A stretch of 41,468 bases of DNA from Prevotella sp. Its GTDB lineage: Bacteria; Bacteroidota; Bacteroidia; Bacteroidales; Bacteroidaceae. Positions 34,286 through 41,468 of the stretch are shown piece after piece (the first letter of the stretch is position 1; each line of letters opens with the position of its first letter). The notes under the pieces are model-generated. The model was not told the origin of the DNA. It did no database searches and saw nothing but the letters and a program-made list of their open reading frames with translations. The position numbers were made by a program, and so were the translations under genes. The stretch spans positions 1,118-42,585 of the forward strand of contig JAJPZD010000183.1 of assembly GCA_021204605.1 (NCBI GenBank). Reading direction: 5' to 3'.

Positions 34286-34293
34286 TACCTTTG
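34286..34293 (+). promoter_or_regulatory. -7 box immediately before trmB
   Basis: TACCTTTG is identical to the -7 boxes of the kinase and tRNA promoters, but ends only five bases before the trmB ATG at 34299. Transcription would start at or next to the ATG, so the message would be leaderless or nearly so. No TTTG lies at the -33 position. Confidence 0.45.
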
Positions 34294-34298
34294 CAGCC

Positions 34299-35069
34299 AT
34301 GAGTAAAGGCAAGTTGCAGAAATTCGCAGAGATGGCGAGATACGAGAACGTGTTCCAATACCCATATTCAGTAATGGAGCACGTTCCATTTGCCATGAAG
34401 GGAAAGTGGAGGGAATCATATTTCAGGAACAGCAACCCTATAGTGTTGGAATTAGGATGTGGCAGGGGGGAATATACAGTCGGCTTGGCACGTCTGTTTC
34501 CATGCATAAATTTCATAGGTGTTGACATAAAGGGAGCCCGTATGTGGAAGGGGGCGACAGAGGCGCTGAATGAGAAACTGAGCAATGTGGCATTCCTGCG
34601 GACCAACATAGAGATAATAGATCGTTTTTTCGGAGAGGACGAGGTACAGGAGATATGGCTGACGTTCAGCGACCCTCAGATGAAGAATGTGAGAAAACGA
34701 CTTACCAGTACATTTTTTTTAGAGCGTTACCGCCGTTTCTTAGTTGACAGAGGAGTGATACACGTGAAGACCGACAGCAATTTCCTGTTCACCTACACAC
34801 GTTACATGGTGGAGCATAACAGGCTGCCAATGCTATATTGTAGCGATGACCTATACCACACGGAAGATCATGACGTTGCCACAAGCGAGATACTATCTAT
34901 ACAGACATATTACGAGAGTCAGTGGATTGAGCGAGGTCTGAACATCAAGTACATGAAGTTTCAACTCCCCAAGAGCTGTTCTCTTGAAGAAGCCGGTGTA
35001 GAGATTCCTATTGATGAATATAGGAGTTATCGCAGGAACAACAGAAGTGACATAAAAAAGAGAAAATGA
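34299..35069 (+). CDS. trmB: tRNA (guanine-N7-)-methyltransferase
   Basis: SAM-dependent enzyme (256 residues) that makes m7G46 in tRNA. Motif I is VLELGCGRGEYTVGLA, a GVDIKGARMW segment follows, and the family motif is LTFSDPQMKN followed by RKRLTS, the Bacteroidetes variant of FPDPWPKKRH. The N-terminus MSKGKLQKFAEMARYENVFQ matches related proteins, supporting this start. The C-terminus is somewhat longer than the E. coli enzyme and ends in a basic tail (NNRSDIKKRK). Confidence 0.94.
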   Translation: MSKGKLQKFAEMARYENVFQYPYSVMEHVPFAMKGKWRESYFRNSNPIVLELGCGRGEYTVGLARLFPCINFIGVDIKGARMWKGATEALNEKLSNVAFLRTNIEIIDRFFGEDEVQEIWLTFSDPQMKNVRKRLTSTFFLERYRRFLVDRGVIHVKTDSNFLFTYTRYMVEHNRLPMLYCSDDLYHTEDHDVATSEILSIQTYYESQWIERGLNIKYMKFQLPKSCSLEEAGVEIPIDEYRSYRRNNRSDIKKRK

Positions 35070-35117
35070 GAGGCTATATTTAAAATGTGTTAAAGTACGA
35101 AAAATCTTTAAGTTATA

Positions 35118-35149
35118 TTTCATTATTAAAATAATAATCACTACTTTTG
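35118..35149 (+). promoter_or_regulatory. Promoter of rho
   Basis: TACTTTTG (35142-35149) matches the -7 consensus; TTTC (35118-35121), one mismatch from TTTG, is 20 bases upstream. The leader is about 70 bases. Confidence 0.6.
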
Positions 35150-35171
35150 CACCCGATTTTAACAGCAATAG

Positions 35172-35194
35172 TTTGTTTCCGTTCGTGAAACAAA
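35172..35194 (+). promoter_or_regulatory. Hairpin in the rho leader
   Basis: TTTGTTTC (35172-35179) and GAAACAAA (35187-35194) form a perfect eight-pair stem with a seven-base loop, inside the predicted rho 5' leader and 31 bases before the start codon. Rho is autoregulated through its leader in other bacteria; whether this hairpin takes part is unknown. Confidence 0.4.
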
Positions 35195-35225
35195 TTCAAC
35201 CAAGTAACTTATTACATACAATTTT

Positions 35226-37244
35226 ATGTATAGCAAAGACGAATTACTATCTAAAAATATCGCCGAACTTGAAGAGATTGCGGGCCAGACTGGCGCTAAT
35301 ATCAAGTCGGGCGAGAGTCAGGAAGATATTATATACTCTATTCTCGACAAGCAGGCGGAGGTGGAGGGAAATAAAAATCCACTTGGTACAAAACGCCGGA
35401 GGACACGCATTGTCAAGAAAGAGACCGACCGTGTCTATTCGGTAAATGGCAAGGAAGGGGAGAATTTCGATTCCAAGAAGAACACCAAGACGCCAACAGA
35501 GCCTGTATCACTATTCAGCGATACGCCCGTTTCGGCTACAGCTACAGCTACGCCTACCCCAGCCCCAAGACCGAAGGGGAGACCAAGGAAAGTGAAGCCT
35601 GCGCCAACACCTGTCGTTGAAAACAACGTGTTGCCTGCAGAGCAAAATGCACCGAAGGCAACGGTAAAAGACGTGACTGACCTTAAAACAGTTGTCGAGG
35701 AGTTAGCTTCTGCGGGTAGGCAGAAAGTAAGTGAGAACATAGAGGTAAAAGACCTGTTTGGCACTGAGCCATTGCCTTCAAGTGGTGATATGGCAGGAGT
35801 GCCAGAGGCTGAATACACAACAAGCACCCCAGAGCCGGAGGTTAACAACAATCCAACAGACCTGTTGGCCCAGTTGCAGGCGAAGGTGAATGCGCACAAC
35901 GAGAATACAGAAAACAAGAAAGCGGGAAATAACAAGGGTGTATGGGGAGGCGATCCAGGTGACGGCACTGACTTCATCACGGTAGTTGACCTGCCCATAG
36001 AGGATCAGATGGCCGTTCCTTCATTTGATATTTTTGACAATCCGACAGGTCCTGTTGACATAAACACAGCGACGTCATACAACAACATACACAATGAGGA
36101 GGAACAGTCCGCACTATACGACTTCGAGGATATTATAACGGCAAACGGCGTATTAGAGATAATGCCCGACGGGTATGGTTTTCTGCGCTCCAGCGACTAC
36201 AACTACCTATCCTCACCAGACGACATATATGTATCGATAACCCAGATCAAGCGTTTCGGGTTGAAGACAGGCGACGTGCTTCATTGCCATGTGCGCCCTC
36301 CCCGTGATGGTGAGAAATATTTTCCACTTACGAGTATAGACAAGATAAACGGACGTGATCCGGCGGAAGTGCGCGACCGCATACCTTTCGACCACCTCAC
36401 CCCATTGTTCCCCGATGAGAAATTCACTCTTAACGGCAATCCCTCGGCAAGCAACCTTAGTACGAGGATTGTTGACTTGTTCTCGCCGATAGGCAAGGGA
36501 CAGCGTGCCCTGATTGTAGCCCAGCCAAAGACAGGAAAGACAATCCTGATGAAGGACATTGCGAATGCCATTGCAGCCAACCATCCAGAGGCATACCTTA
36601 TGATGCTGCTTATTGATGAGCGTCCGGAGGAAGTAACCGATATGGCACGGACAGTGCATGCGGAGGTGATAGCCTCAACCTTCGACGAACCCGCAGAGCG
36701 TCATGTGAAGATAGCAGGAATAGTGCTTGAGAAAGCGAAGAGGATGGTGGAATGTGGACACGACGTGGTGATTTTCCTCGATTCTATCACCCGTCTCGCA
36801 CGAGCCTACAACACGGTGTCGCCGGCGAGCGGCAAAGTTCTGACGGGAGGCGTTGATGCCAACGCATTGCAGAAGCCGAAGCGATTTTTCGGAGCCGCAC
36901 GCAACATCGAGGGGGGCGGTTCACTGACAATCATCGCAACGGCATTGATAGACACCGGCAGCAAGATGGATGAGGTGATTTTCGAGGAGTTCAAGGGCAC
37001 AGGAAACATGGAGCTGCAGCTGGATCGTACACTCAGCAACAAGCGTATATTCCCTTCAGTGAATCTCGTGGCATCAAGCACTCGTCGTGATGATCTGTTG
37101 CAGGACAAGACCACATTGGACCGTATGTGGATATTGCGCAAGTATTTGTCGGACATGAACTCAATAGAGGCAATGAACACTATACACGACAGGATGATGA
37201 ATACACGCGACAACGAGGAGTTCCTGCTGACAATGAACTCATAA
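35226..37244 (+). CDS. rho: Transcription termination factor Rho, with long disordered insertion
   Basis: Hexameric RNA helicase (672 residues) that ends transcription. A Rho_N helical domain (about 1-45) is followed by a low-complexity, charged, Pro/Asn/Thr-rich insertion (about 50-295) absent from E. coli Rho (419 residues). Then come the RNA-binding cold-shock domain (about 305-370, GVLEIMPDGYGFLRSSDYNY), the ATPase with Walker A QPKTGKT near residue 435, Walker B VVIFLDSITRLARAYN, and the Q- and R-loop regions (LTGGVDANALQKPKRFFGAA; FKGTGNMELQLDR). The insertion is typical of Bacteroidetes Rho, where it has been linked to phase separation. Within it, RPKGRPRK at 115-122 resembles an AT-hook. 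A GCTACA-type short tandem repeat (about 35535-35552) encodes ATATAT just before it. Confidence 0.97.
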   Translation: MYSKDELLSKNIAELEEIAGQTGANIKSGESQEDIIYSILDKQAEVEGNKNPLGTKRRRTRIVKKETDRVYSVNGKEGENFDSKKNTKTPTEPVSLFSDTPVSATATATPTPAPRPKGRPRKVKPAPTPVVENNVLPAEQNAPKATVKDVTDLKTVVEELASAGRQKVSENIEVKDLFGTEPLPSSGDMAGVPEAEYTTSTPEPEVNNNPTDLLAQLQAKVNAHNENTENKKAGNNKGVWGGDPGDGTDFITVVDLPIEDQMAVPSFDIFDNPTGPVDINTATSYNNIHNEEEQSALYDFEDIITANGVLEIMPDGYGFLRSSDYNYLSSPDDIYVSITQIKRFGLKTGDVLHCHVRPPRDGEKYFPLTSIDKINGRDPAEVRDRIPFDHLTPLFPDEKFTLNGNPSASNLSTRIVDLFSPIGKGQRALIVAQPKTGKTILMKDIANAIAANHPEAYLMMLLIDERPEEVTDMARTVHAEVIASTFDEPAERHVKIAGIVLEKAKRMVECGHDVVIFLDSITRLARAYNTVSPASGKVLTGGVDANALQKPKRFFGAARNIEGGGSLTIIATALIDTGSKMDEVIFEEFKGTGNMELQLDRTLSNKRIFPSVNLVASSTRRDDLLQDKTTLDRMWILRKYLSDMNSIEAMNTIHDRMMNTRDNEEFLLTMNS

Positions 37245-37263
37245 TAAAAGAAACAACTTGCAG

Positions 37264-37304
37264 AAAACCGGACATGTTGAGAAAAGCAACGTATCCGGTT
37301 TTTT
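37264..37304 (+). terminator. Intrinsic terminator of rho
   Basis: AAAACCGGA (37264-37272) pairs with TCCGGTTTT (37294-37302), with further pairing inside (TGTTG with CAACG) around AGAAAAG, and a run of T at the end. This is the strongest intrinsic terminator in the window. Confidence 0.88.
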
Positions 37305-37379
37305 GTAGCTTGTTGCTGCTGTTATTCTCACTTTTGAAATAAAAAGGCCAATTTTATTTTAATTATTGCAAGTAATGAT

Positions 37380-37387
37380 TAACTTTG
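37380..37387 (+). promoter_or_regulatory. -7 box for the peptide transporter gene
   Basis: TAACTTTG matches the consensus exactly, 37 bases before the ATG at 37425. The -33 position reads TTTT. Confidence 0.55.
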
Positions 37388-37424
37388 CAATAATAAAATA
37401 AATCACTTTGAAAAACTGAATACT

Positions 37425-38942
37425 ATGTTTGAAGGACAACCCAAAGGTCTATATGTGCTGGCATTAGCCAACACGGGTGAACGTTTCGGATATTACACTA
37501 TGATTGCCGTCTTCGCCCTGTTCTTGAAAGCCAATTTCGGTCTCGATCCTGGGACGGCAGGTCTCATTTACAGTTTCTTTCTCGGATTGGTCTATTTCCT
37601 TCCGTTCATAGGCGGAATATTGGCAGACAAATACGGCTTCGGCAAGATGGTAACAATAGGTATCCTTGTGATGTTCGCGGGCTATCTATTCCTGTCCATA
37701 CCACTTGGCGGCAACACCTTTGCTCTGATATGCATGCTTGCGGCTTTGATATTCATCGGTTTCGGAACGGGGCTCTTCAAGGGTAATCTGCAGGTGATGG
37801 TAGGCAACCTCTATGATGAACCGAAATACTCCGACAAGCGCGACGCTGCTTTCTCGATTTTCTACATGGCTATCAACATAGGTGCTCTGTTCGCCCCTAC
37901 CGCCGCCGTAAAGGTTAAGGAATGGGCAGAGATGAGCTTGGGTTTTTCTGCCAACGATGCGTATCACTTCTCTTTCGCCGTGGCATGCGCCTCATTGGTT
38001 GTGTCAATAGCAATCTATTACATATTTCGTCCGTGGTTCAGACATGTTGAAGGTGGAAAACAACAGGCAAAGGGAGAAACGACAATAAAGGAGGATGATC
38101 TTCCCCCTGCAGAGACGAAAGCGCGCATCATAGCCCTGTGCCTTGTATTCGCCGTGGTGATATTCTTCTGGATGGCGTTCCACCAAAACGGCCTTACCCT
38201 GACTTATTTCGCCGATGAGTTCACCGCAAAGAGTGCCGATGGCGTGCAGAGCATGGCATTCGACGTGATAAATCTCGTGTTGATTATTTTCATCGTATAT
38301 GCCCTCTTCTCCCTGTTCCAGAGCAAGTCGGGCAAGGCGAAAGGCATCTCGGCAGCCGTAATCATAGTGGCATTGGCTTTGCTTTACGTAAAATACATGA
38401 ACATTGATGGCTCAATAGATGTCAGTGCACCTATCTTCCAGCAGTTCAACCCATTCTATGTGGTGGCCCTCACGCCGGTCAGCATGGCTATTTTTGGCTC
38501 TCTCGCAAAGAAAGGGAAAGAGCCGTCTGCACCACGGAAGATCGCATACGGTATGCTTGTGGCAGCCGTCGGTTTTGCAGTAATGGCAATCGGGTCATTG
38601 AGCCTGCCGAGCCCTGTTGAGCAAAAAGCGGCGGGCGATGCCGCAATGCTTGTTTCCCCGAACTGGCTGATAAGCACTTATCTCGTACTTACATTCGGAG
38701 AGCTGTTGTTAAGTCCTATGGGAATATCATTCGTATCGAAGGTGGCACCGCCGAAATACAAGGGAATGATGATGGGCGGCTGGTTCGTCGCCACCGCGAT
38801 AGGCAACCTGTTAGTAAGTGTGGGCGGCTACCTCTGGGGCAATCTTCCTTTGATTTGCGTATGGGGAGTATTTATAATCCTATGCCTCCTCTCAGCAATC
38901 TTCATGTTCTCAATAATGAAGAAATTGGAGAAAGTCTGCTGA
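37425..38942 (+). CDS. POT-family proton-coupled oligopeptide transporter
   Basis: A 505-residue inner-membrane protein of the major facilitator type with about 12-14 membrane helices, importing di- and tripeptides with protons. Family features: NTGERFGYY in helix 1, FIGGILADKYGFGK in the helix 2-3 loop, GTGLFKGNLQVMVGNLYD, the PTR2 signature part RDAAFSIFYMAINIGALFAP, and GELLLSPMG with the conserved Glu in a late helix. The usual ExxER motif of helix 1 is NTGER here, so the first Glu is replaced by Asn16 while Glu19 and Arg20 remain. Transport direction and substrate size are inferred from the family. Confidence 0.9.
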   Translation: MFEGQPKGLYVLALANTGERFGYYTMIAVFALFLKANFGLDPGTAGLIYSFFLGLVYFLPFIGGILADKYGFGKMVTIGILVMFAGYLFLSIPLGGNTFALICMLAALIFIGFGTGLFKGNLQVMVGNLYDEPKYSDKRDAAFSIFYMAINIGALFAPTAAVKVKEWAEMSLGFSANDAYHFSFAVACASLVVSIAIYYIFRPWFRHVEGGKQQAKGETTIKEDDLPPAETKARIIALCLVFAVVIFFWMAFHQNGLTLTYFADEFTAKSADGVQSMAFDVINLVLIIFIVYALFSLFQSKSGKAKGISAAVIIVALALLYVKYMNIDGSIDVSAPIFQQFNPFYVVALTPVSMAIFGSLAKKGKEPSAPRKIAYGMLVAAVGFAVMAIGSLSLPSPVEQKAAGDAAMLVSPNWLISTYLVLTFGELLLSPMGISFVSKVAPPKYKGMMMGGWFVATAIGNLLVSVGGYLWGNLPLICVWGVFIILCLLSAIFMFSIMKKLEKVC

Positions 38943-38957
38943 ACAAAACAAATACAG

Positions 38958-38991
38958 GAAAGTGGAAAGCGTTCATCCGTTTTCCACTTTC
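38958..38991 (+). terminator. Perfect hairpin after the transporter gene
   Basis: GAAAGTGGAAA and TTTCCACTTTC are a perfect 11-bp inverted repeat with a 12-base loop, 15 bases after the stop codon. No T-run follows, so it may be a weak terminator or a 3'-end stabiliser. Confidence 0.5.
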
Positions 38992-39029
38992 GGTTTCAGA
39001 ATTTTACAAACCATTAATAATCATATAAG

Positions 39030-40445
39030 ATGAAATTATCACATATTTTTTCACATATCATCCCGGTTTTAATTCTGTTGTTCCTGAATGTGTCCCACTG
39101 CTTTTCTGCGACATCACAAGATATTATCGAACAGCAACGGGTAAGCAAGCGAGACTCCATTTTGAATATCATCACGGGTGCGAAAATATCTGATAATGTG
39201 ATAAACATCACAAAACTCGGTGCCAAAGGAGACGGAAAAACCGACTGCAAACCAGCCTTCGACAAGGCTATGAAACAAGCTGTAAAAAAAGGCGGTGCAC
39301 ATATCATAGTACCGGAAGGCGTTTATTTGGTGAAGGGTCCCATTACCTTTGTCAATAACGTATGTCTTGAACTATCCGAAAACGCTACTATACAATTCTC
39401 TCCCGAACCAAGTTGTTATCTCCCAGTGGTGAACACCAGTTGGGAGGGCACATTCATATATAATTACAGCCCGTTTATCTACGGCTATGGCCTGCACGAT
39501 GTGTCAATAATCGGAAAGGGAACTATCAATGGAGATGCCTCCTCCACTTTCGCCACTTGGAGAAGCAAACAAAACGAGGCGAAAGAAAAGAGCCGTGAGA
39601 TGAACCATAGCGAGGTGGCGGTTGCCGACCGTGTATTCGGAGATGACTGCTGGCTGCGCCCCCAACTGATACAGTTCTATGACTGCAAGAACATCACTTT
39701 GGAGGACTTTTTCGTCACCAACTCACCATTCTGGTGTGTTCATCTTCTGAAAAGTGAGAATATCATTTGCAGAGGACTGCGCTATGATGCGAAACTCGTA
39801 AACAACGATGGTATCGACCCAGAATATTCCAGCAACATCCTTATAGAGGATATCGAGTTCAACAACGGGGATGACAATGTGGCTATAAAATGCGGACGTG
39901 ACAACGACGGTTGGGCAACTGCCATACCGTCGGAGAACATCATAATCAGGAATTGCCGTTTCAAAGGACTTCATGCAGTAGTGTTGGGCAGTGAGATGTC
40001 GGCTGGTGTACAAAACGTGTTTGTGGAGGACTGCACCTACGGCGGCTATTGCAAGAGAGGCATATTCATAAAGACAAATCCCGACCGTGGCGGTTTCATA
40101 CGCAACCTATATGTCAACAATTGTGAGTTTGACGAGGTTGAGGACTTGTTTTACGTTACCAGTATGTATGCCGGTGAGGGATTGGACAACAATCATTTCA
40201 CTACCGTAGAGGGGCTGTATGTCAACGGACTCCGTTGCAACAAAGCGACAAGCGGCGGACTGATCTTGCAGGGAACGACAGAGAAACCGATTACCAATGT
40301 CGTGTTCAACAACGTTGAAATCGGGGAAGTACCCAACGCCATTAGTTTCGACAACACATCAGATGTTCAAATGACCAACTGCCACCTCGGCGGCAAGGCT
40401 GGCGTACCCACACAGGTTACAAACAGAGACAATCTGTTTAGATAA
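39030..40445 (+). CDS. Secreted GH28-family glycoside hydrolase (polygalacturonase-like)
   Basis: A 471-residue exported enzyme of family 28, right-handed beta-helix hydrolases that cut galacturonan backbones. Signal peptide about 1-26 (HCFSA). The N-terminal LGAKGDGKTD segment is the usual start of the fold. Catalytic region: VNNDGID (about 257-263) for the NTD motif, NGDDNVAIKCG with Asp281-Asp282, HAVVLGSE with His315 where most members have GHG, and RGIFIKT with Arg343 and Lys348. The enzyme therefore looks active, with a slightly changed GHG motif. It stands beside an IS4-type remnant and no other pectin genes are adjacent; no TAnnTTTG box is seen in the 87-base upstream gap. Confidence 0.9.
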   Translation: MKLSHIFSHIIPVLILLFLNVSHCFSATSQDIIEQQRVSKRDSILNIITGAKISDNVINITKLGAKGDGKTDCKPAFDKAMKQAVKKGGAHIIVPEGVYLVKGPITFVNNVCLELSENATIQFSPEPSCYLPVVNTSWEGTFIYNYSPFIYGYGLHDVSIIGKGTINGDASSTFATWRSKQNEAKEKSREMNHSEVAVADRVFGDDCWLRPQLIQFYDCKNITLEDFFVTNSPFWCVHLLKSENIICRGLRYDAKLVNNDGIDPEYSSNILIEDIEFNNGDDNVAIKCGRDNDGWATAIPSENIIIRNCRFKGLHAVVLGSEMSAGVQNVFVEDCTYGGYCKRGIFIKTNPDRGGFIRNLYVNNCEFDEVEDLFYVTSMYAGEGLDNNHFTTVEGLYVNGLRCNKATSGGLILQGTTEKPITNVVFNNVEIGEVPNAISFDNTSDVQMTNCHLGGKAGVPTQVTNRDNLFR

Positions 40446-40618
40446 GTTAAAAGTCCGTTATTACTTGAGGCAACTGCATAGGAATATATGTTCTTGATTA
40501 TAAGAATGTGTAATGACCCAATATTGTCCTAAATAAATTTTGAGCAAGGTATAACCTGCAAAGTTGTAAGCCTTTGCAAAAAAAAGTTGTCGAGAGATCC
40601 CCCTAAAGCAATAAATTG
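40446..40618. other. Intergenic region between GH28 gene and IS4 remnant
   Basis: The 173 bases hold no gene. GCAAAG and CTTTGC (about 40559-40577) form a short inverted repeat next to a run of eight A. The left end of the insertion sequence must lie here, but I cannot define its terminal repeat without the other end. Confidence 0.4.
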
Positions 40619-41466
40619 TCAATCAAAAGGATTGTCAGGAGGCGGAGTAAAGGGCTCATTCAGCCATTTTTCGAGGTCAATTTTGGTAAAAGTGTTCAAA
40701 CTGAGAGAAACGACCAAATTTGCCAGTCCCCATTTGTATTTTGCACGGTTTTTAAGCCATGTGAGAATAAGAATAGTGGTCAAAGCAGTCCAGATTTGTA
40801 TCTCAACGGCATTACGTGAAGTCCCGATGAAGCTTTTTATGCGCAGTAACTGTTTAAGGGAGCGTATGAAAATCTCAATTTTCCAGCGTGCCATGTATAA
40901 TTTTGCTATTGTGGGTGCGGCAAGTTTAAAGTTGTTGGTGAGTATCTCTATTGTATCGTTGCGTTCATCATTCCATATTGCAATTCTGCGCAAGCGCTTG
41001 GGATATTTCGTTCTTGCGGCATCAAGCTCGAACTCTATGGTTTGGTCAACAAGGATTTCCTGTGAGTGTTTTTCAGGCAAGGGGCGCTCCTGTATAGTAC
41101 GAAAGCGTATGTTTTCCTTGTGGCGAACCACGAAGAACACATTGGTGCTGTCCCAATAATTCAGGAGGGAATAGTCGCAGTAGCCTCTGTCTGCCTCGAC
41201 TATCGAATATGGCTCTACGGGGATTTCAACGGCGGCCTTGTTGTCTGCGCACTTTCCATCCGTAATATACACGTATTCAGGCAATAAGCTGTCGTAATCA
41301 AGCATGGTATGCATCTTGACAGCACCTTTTTTGGACGTATAATGTGCCCAGTCGTAAAGAGACAGGGTTAATGAAATCAGTGTTGAATCCAACAACTTTA
41401 TGGGTGCAGTTCAGCTTCACGGATAATTTTTTTGATATTTTCTTTGGGTAGTTGCGATATTACTTG
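40619..41466 (-). pseudogene. IS4-family transposase, apparently internally deleted
   Basis: The C-terminal part (from about 41395 down to 40619, about 258 codons) is well preserved: first catalytic Asp in LLDSTLIS, second in VEADRGYCDY, and the Y-(2)-R-(3)-E-(6)-K signature in YMARWKIEIFIRSLK. An in-frame stop (TGA at 41411-41413) blocks this frame upstream. In another frame, 41466-41401 encodes QVISQLPKENIKKIIREAEL, which looks like the N-terminal start of such transposases (DUF4372-like). About 100 residues that normally lie between these two parts are missing and the frame changes. This suggests an internal deletion and a dead copy. The element runs off the window at the right, so its other end is not seen. 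Confidence 0.65.
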
Positions 41467-41468
41467 CG

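Noticed and set aside
1..41468. CRISPR array, prophage or defence island
   Set aside because: No regularly spaced repeats, phage structural genes, integrase or known defence genes were found; the only mobile-element trace is the IS4 remnant at the right edge.

Overview
The window reads as ordinary chromosome from a member of the Bacteroidales, most likely a Prevotella-like species. The evidence is the protein repertoire (Bacteroidetes-type Rho with a long low-complexity insertion, HmuY lipoprotein plus TonB receptor, KDO transferase, secreted GH2 and GH28 enzymes), Bacteroidetes-style lipoprotein signals, and repeated promoters of the Bacteroides type (TTTG, 19-20 bases, then TAnnTTTG) in front of genes and the tRNA. 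Species cannot be fixed by reading alone.

Layout. 90-5741 (minus): secreted GH2 beta-galactosidase followed by a large secreted beta-helix protein with an uncharacterised C-terminal module. 5879-8637 (minus): gltX-waaA. 8765-10828 (plus): 7TM-HD phosphodiesterase-like protein. 10888-14261 (plus): calycin-like lipoprotein, HmuY-like lipoprotein and TonB-dependent receptor, a probable haem/metal-complex uptake operon. 14401-15800 (minus): recF and a DUF721/DciA gene. 15944-17115 (plus): TPR membrane protein and ribH. 17112-18226 (minus): TM2-SHOCT protein and exonuclease III. 18316-18389 (minus): tRNA-Asn. 18614-20296 (plus): S41 protease. 20467-21439 (minus): ECF sigma factor and a probable membrane anti-sigma partner. 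21571-27143 (minus): topA-aroK-speA-argB. 27222-31792 (minus): rimP-nusA-infB. 32068-37244 (plus): PfkB kinase, flavodiiron protein, trmB, rho. 37425-40445 (plus): POT peptide transporter and a secreted GH28 enzyme. 40619 to the window end (minus): an IS4-family transposase that looks internally deleted.

Most genes are housekeeping: translation, transcription termination and antitermination, replication and repair, cofactor, arginine and polyamine metabolism. The accessory parts are the two glycan-enzyme stretches, the haem-type uptake operon and the IS remnant. I see no CRISPR array, prophage, SusC/SusD pair or defence island.

I found no clearly new multi-gene system. The best unexplained signals are small: a perfect 17-bp inverted repeat that is the tail of both ribH and the convergent exonuclease gene, so both proteins carry the same KMAKI tail; a hairpin repeat present twice between genes with conserved flanks and different but still self-complementary stems; a terminator-like hairpin in the rimP-nusA-infB leader; an AT-hook-like motif in the Rho insertion; and the beta-helix protein's unassigned C-terminal half.
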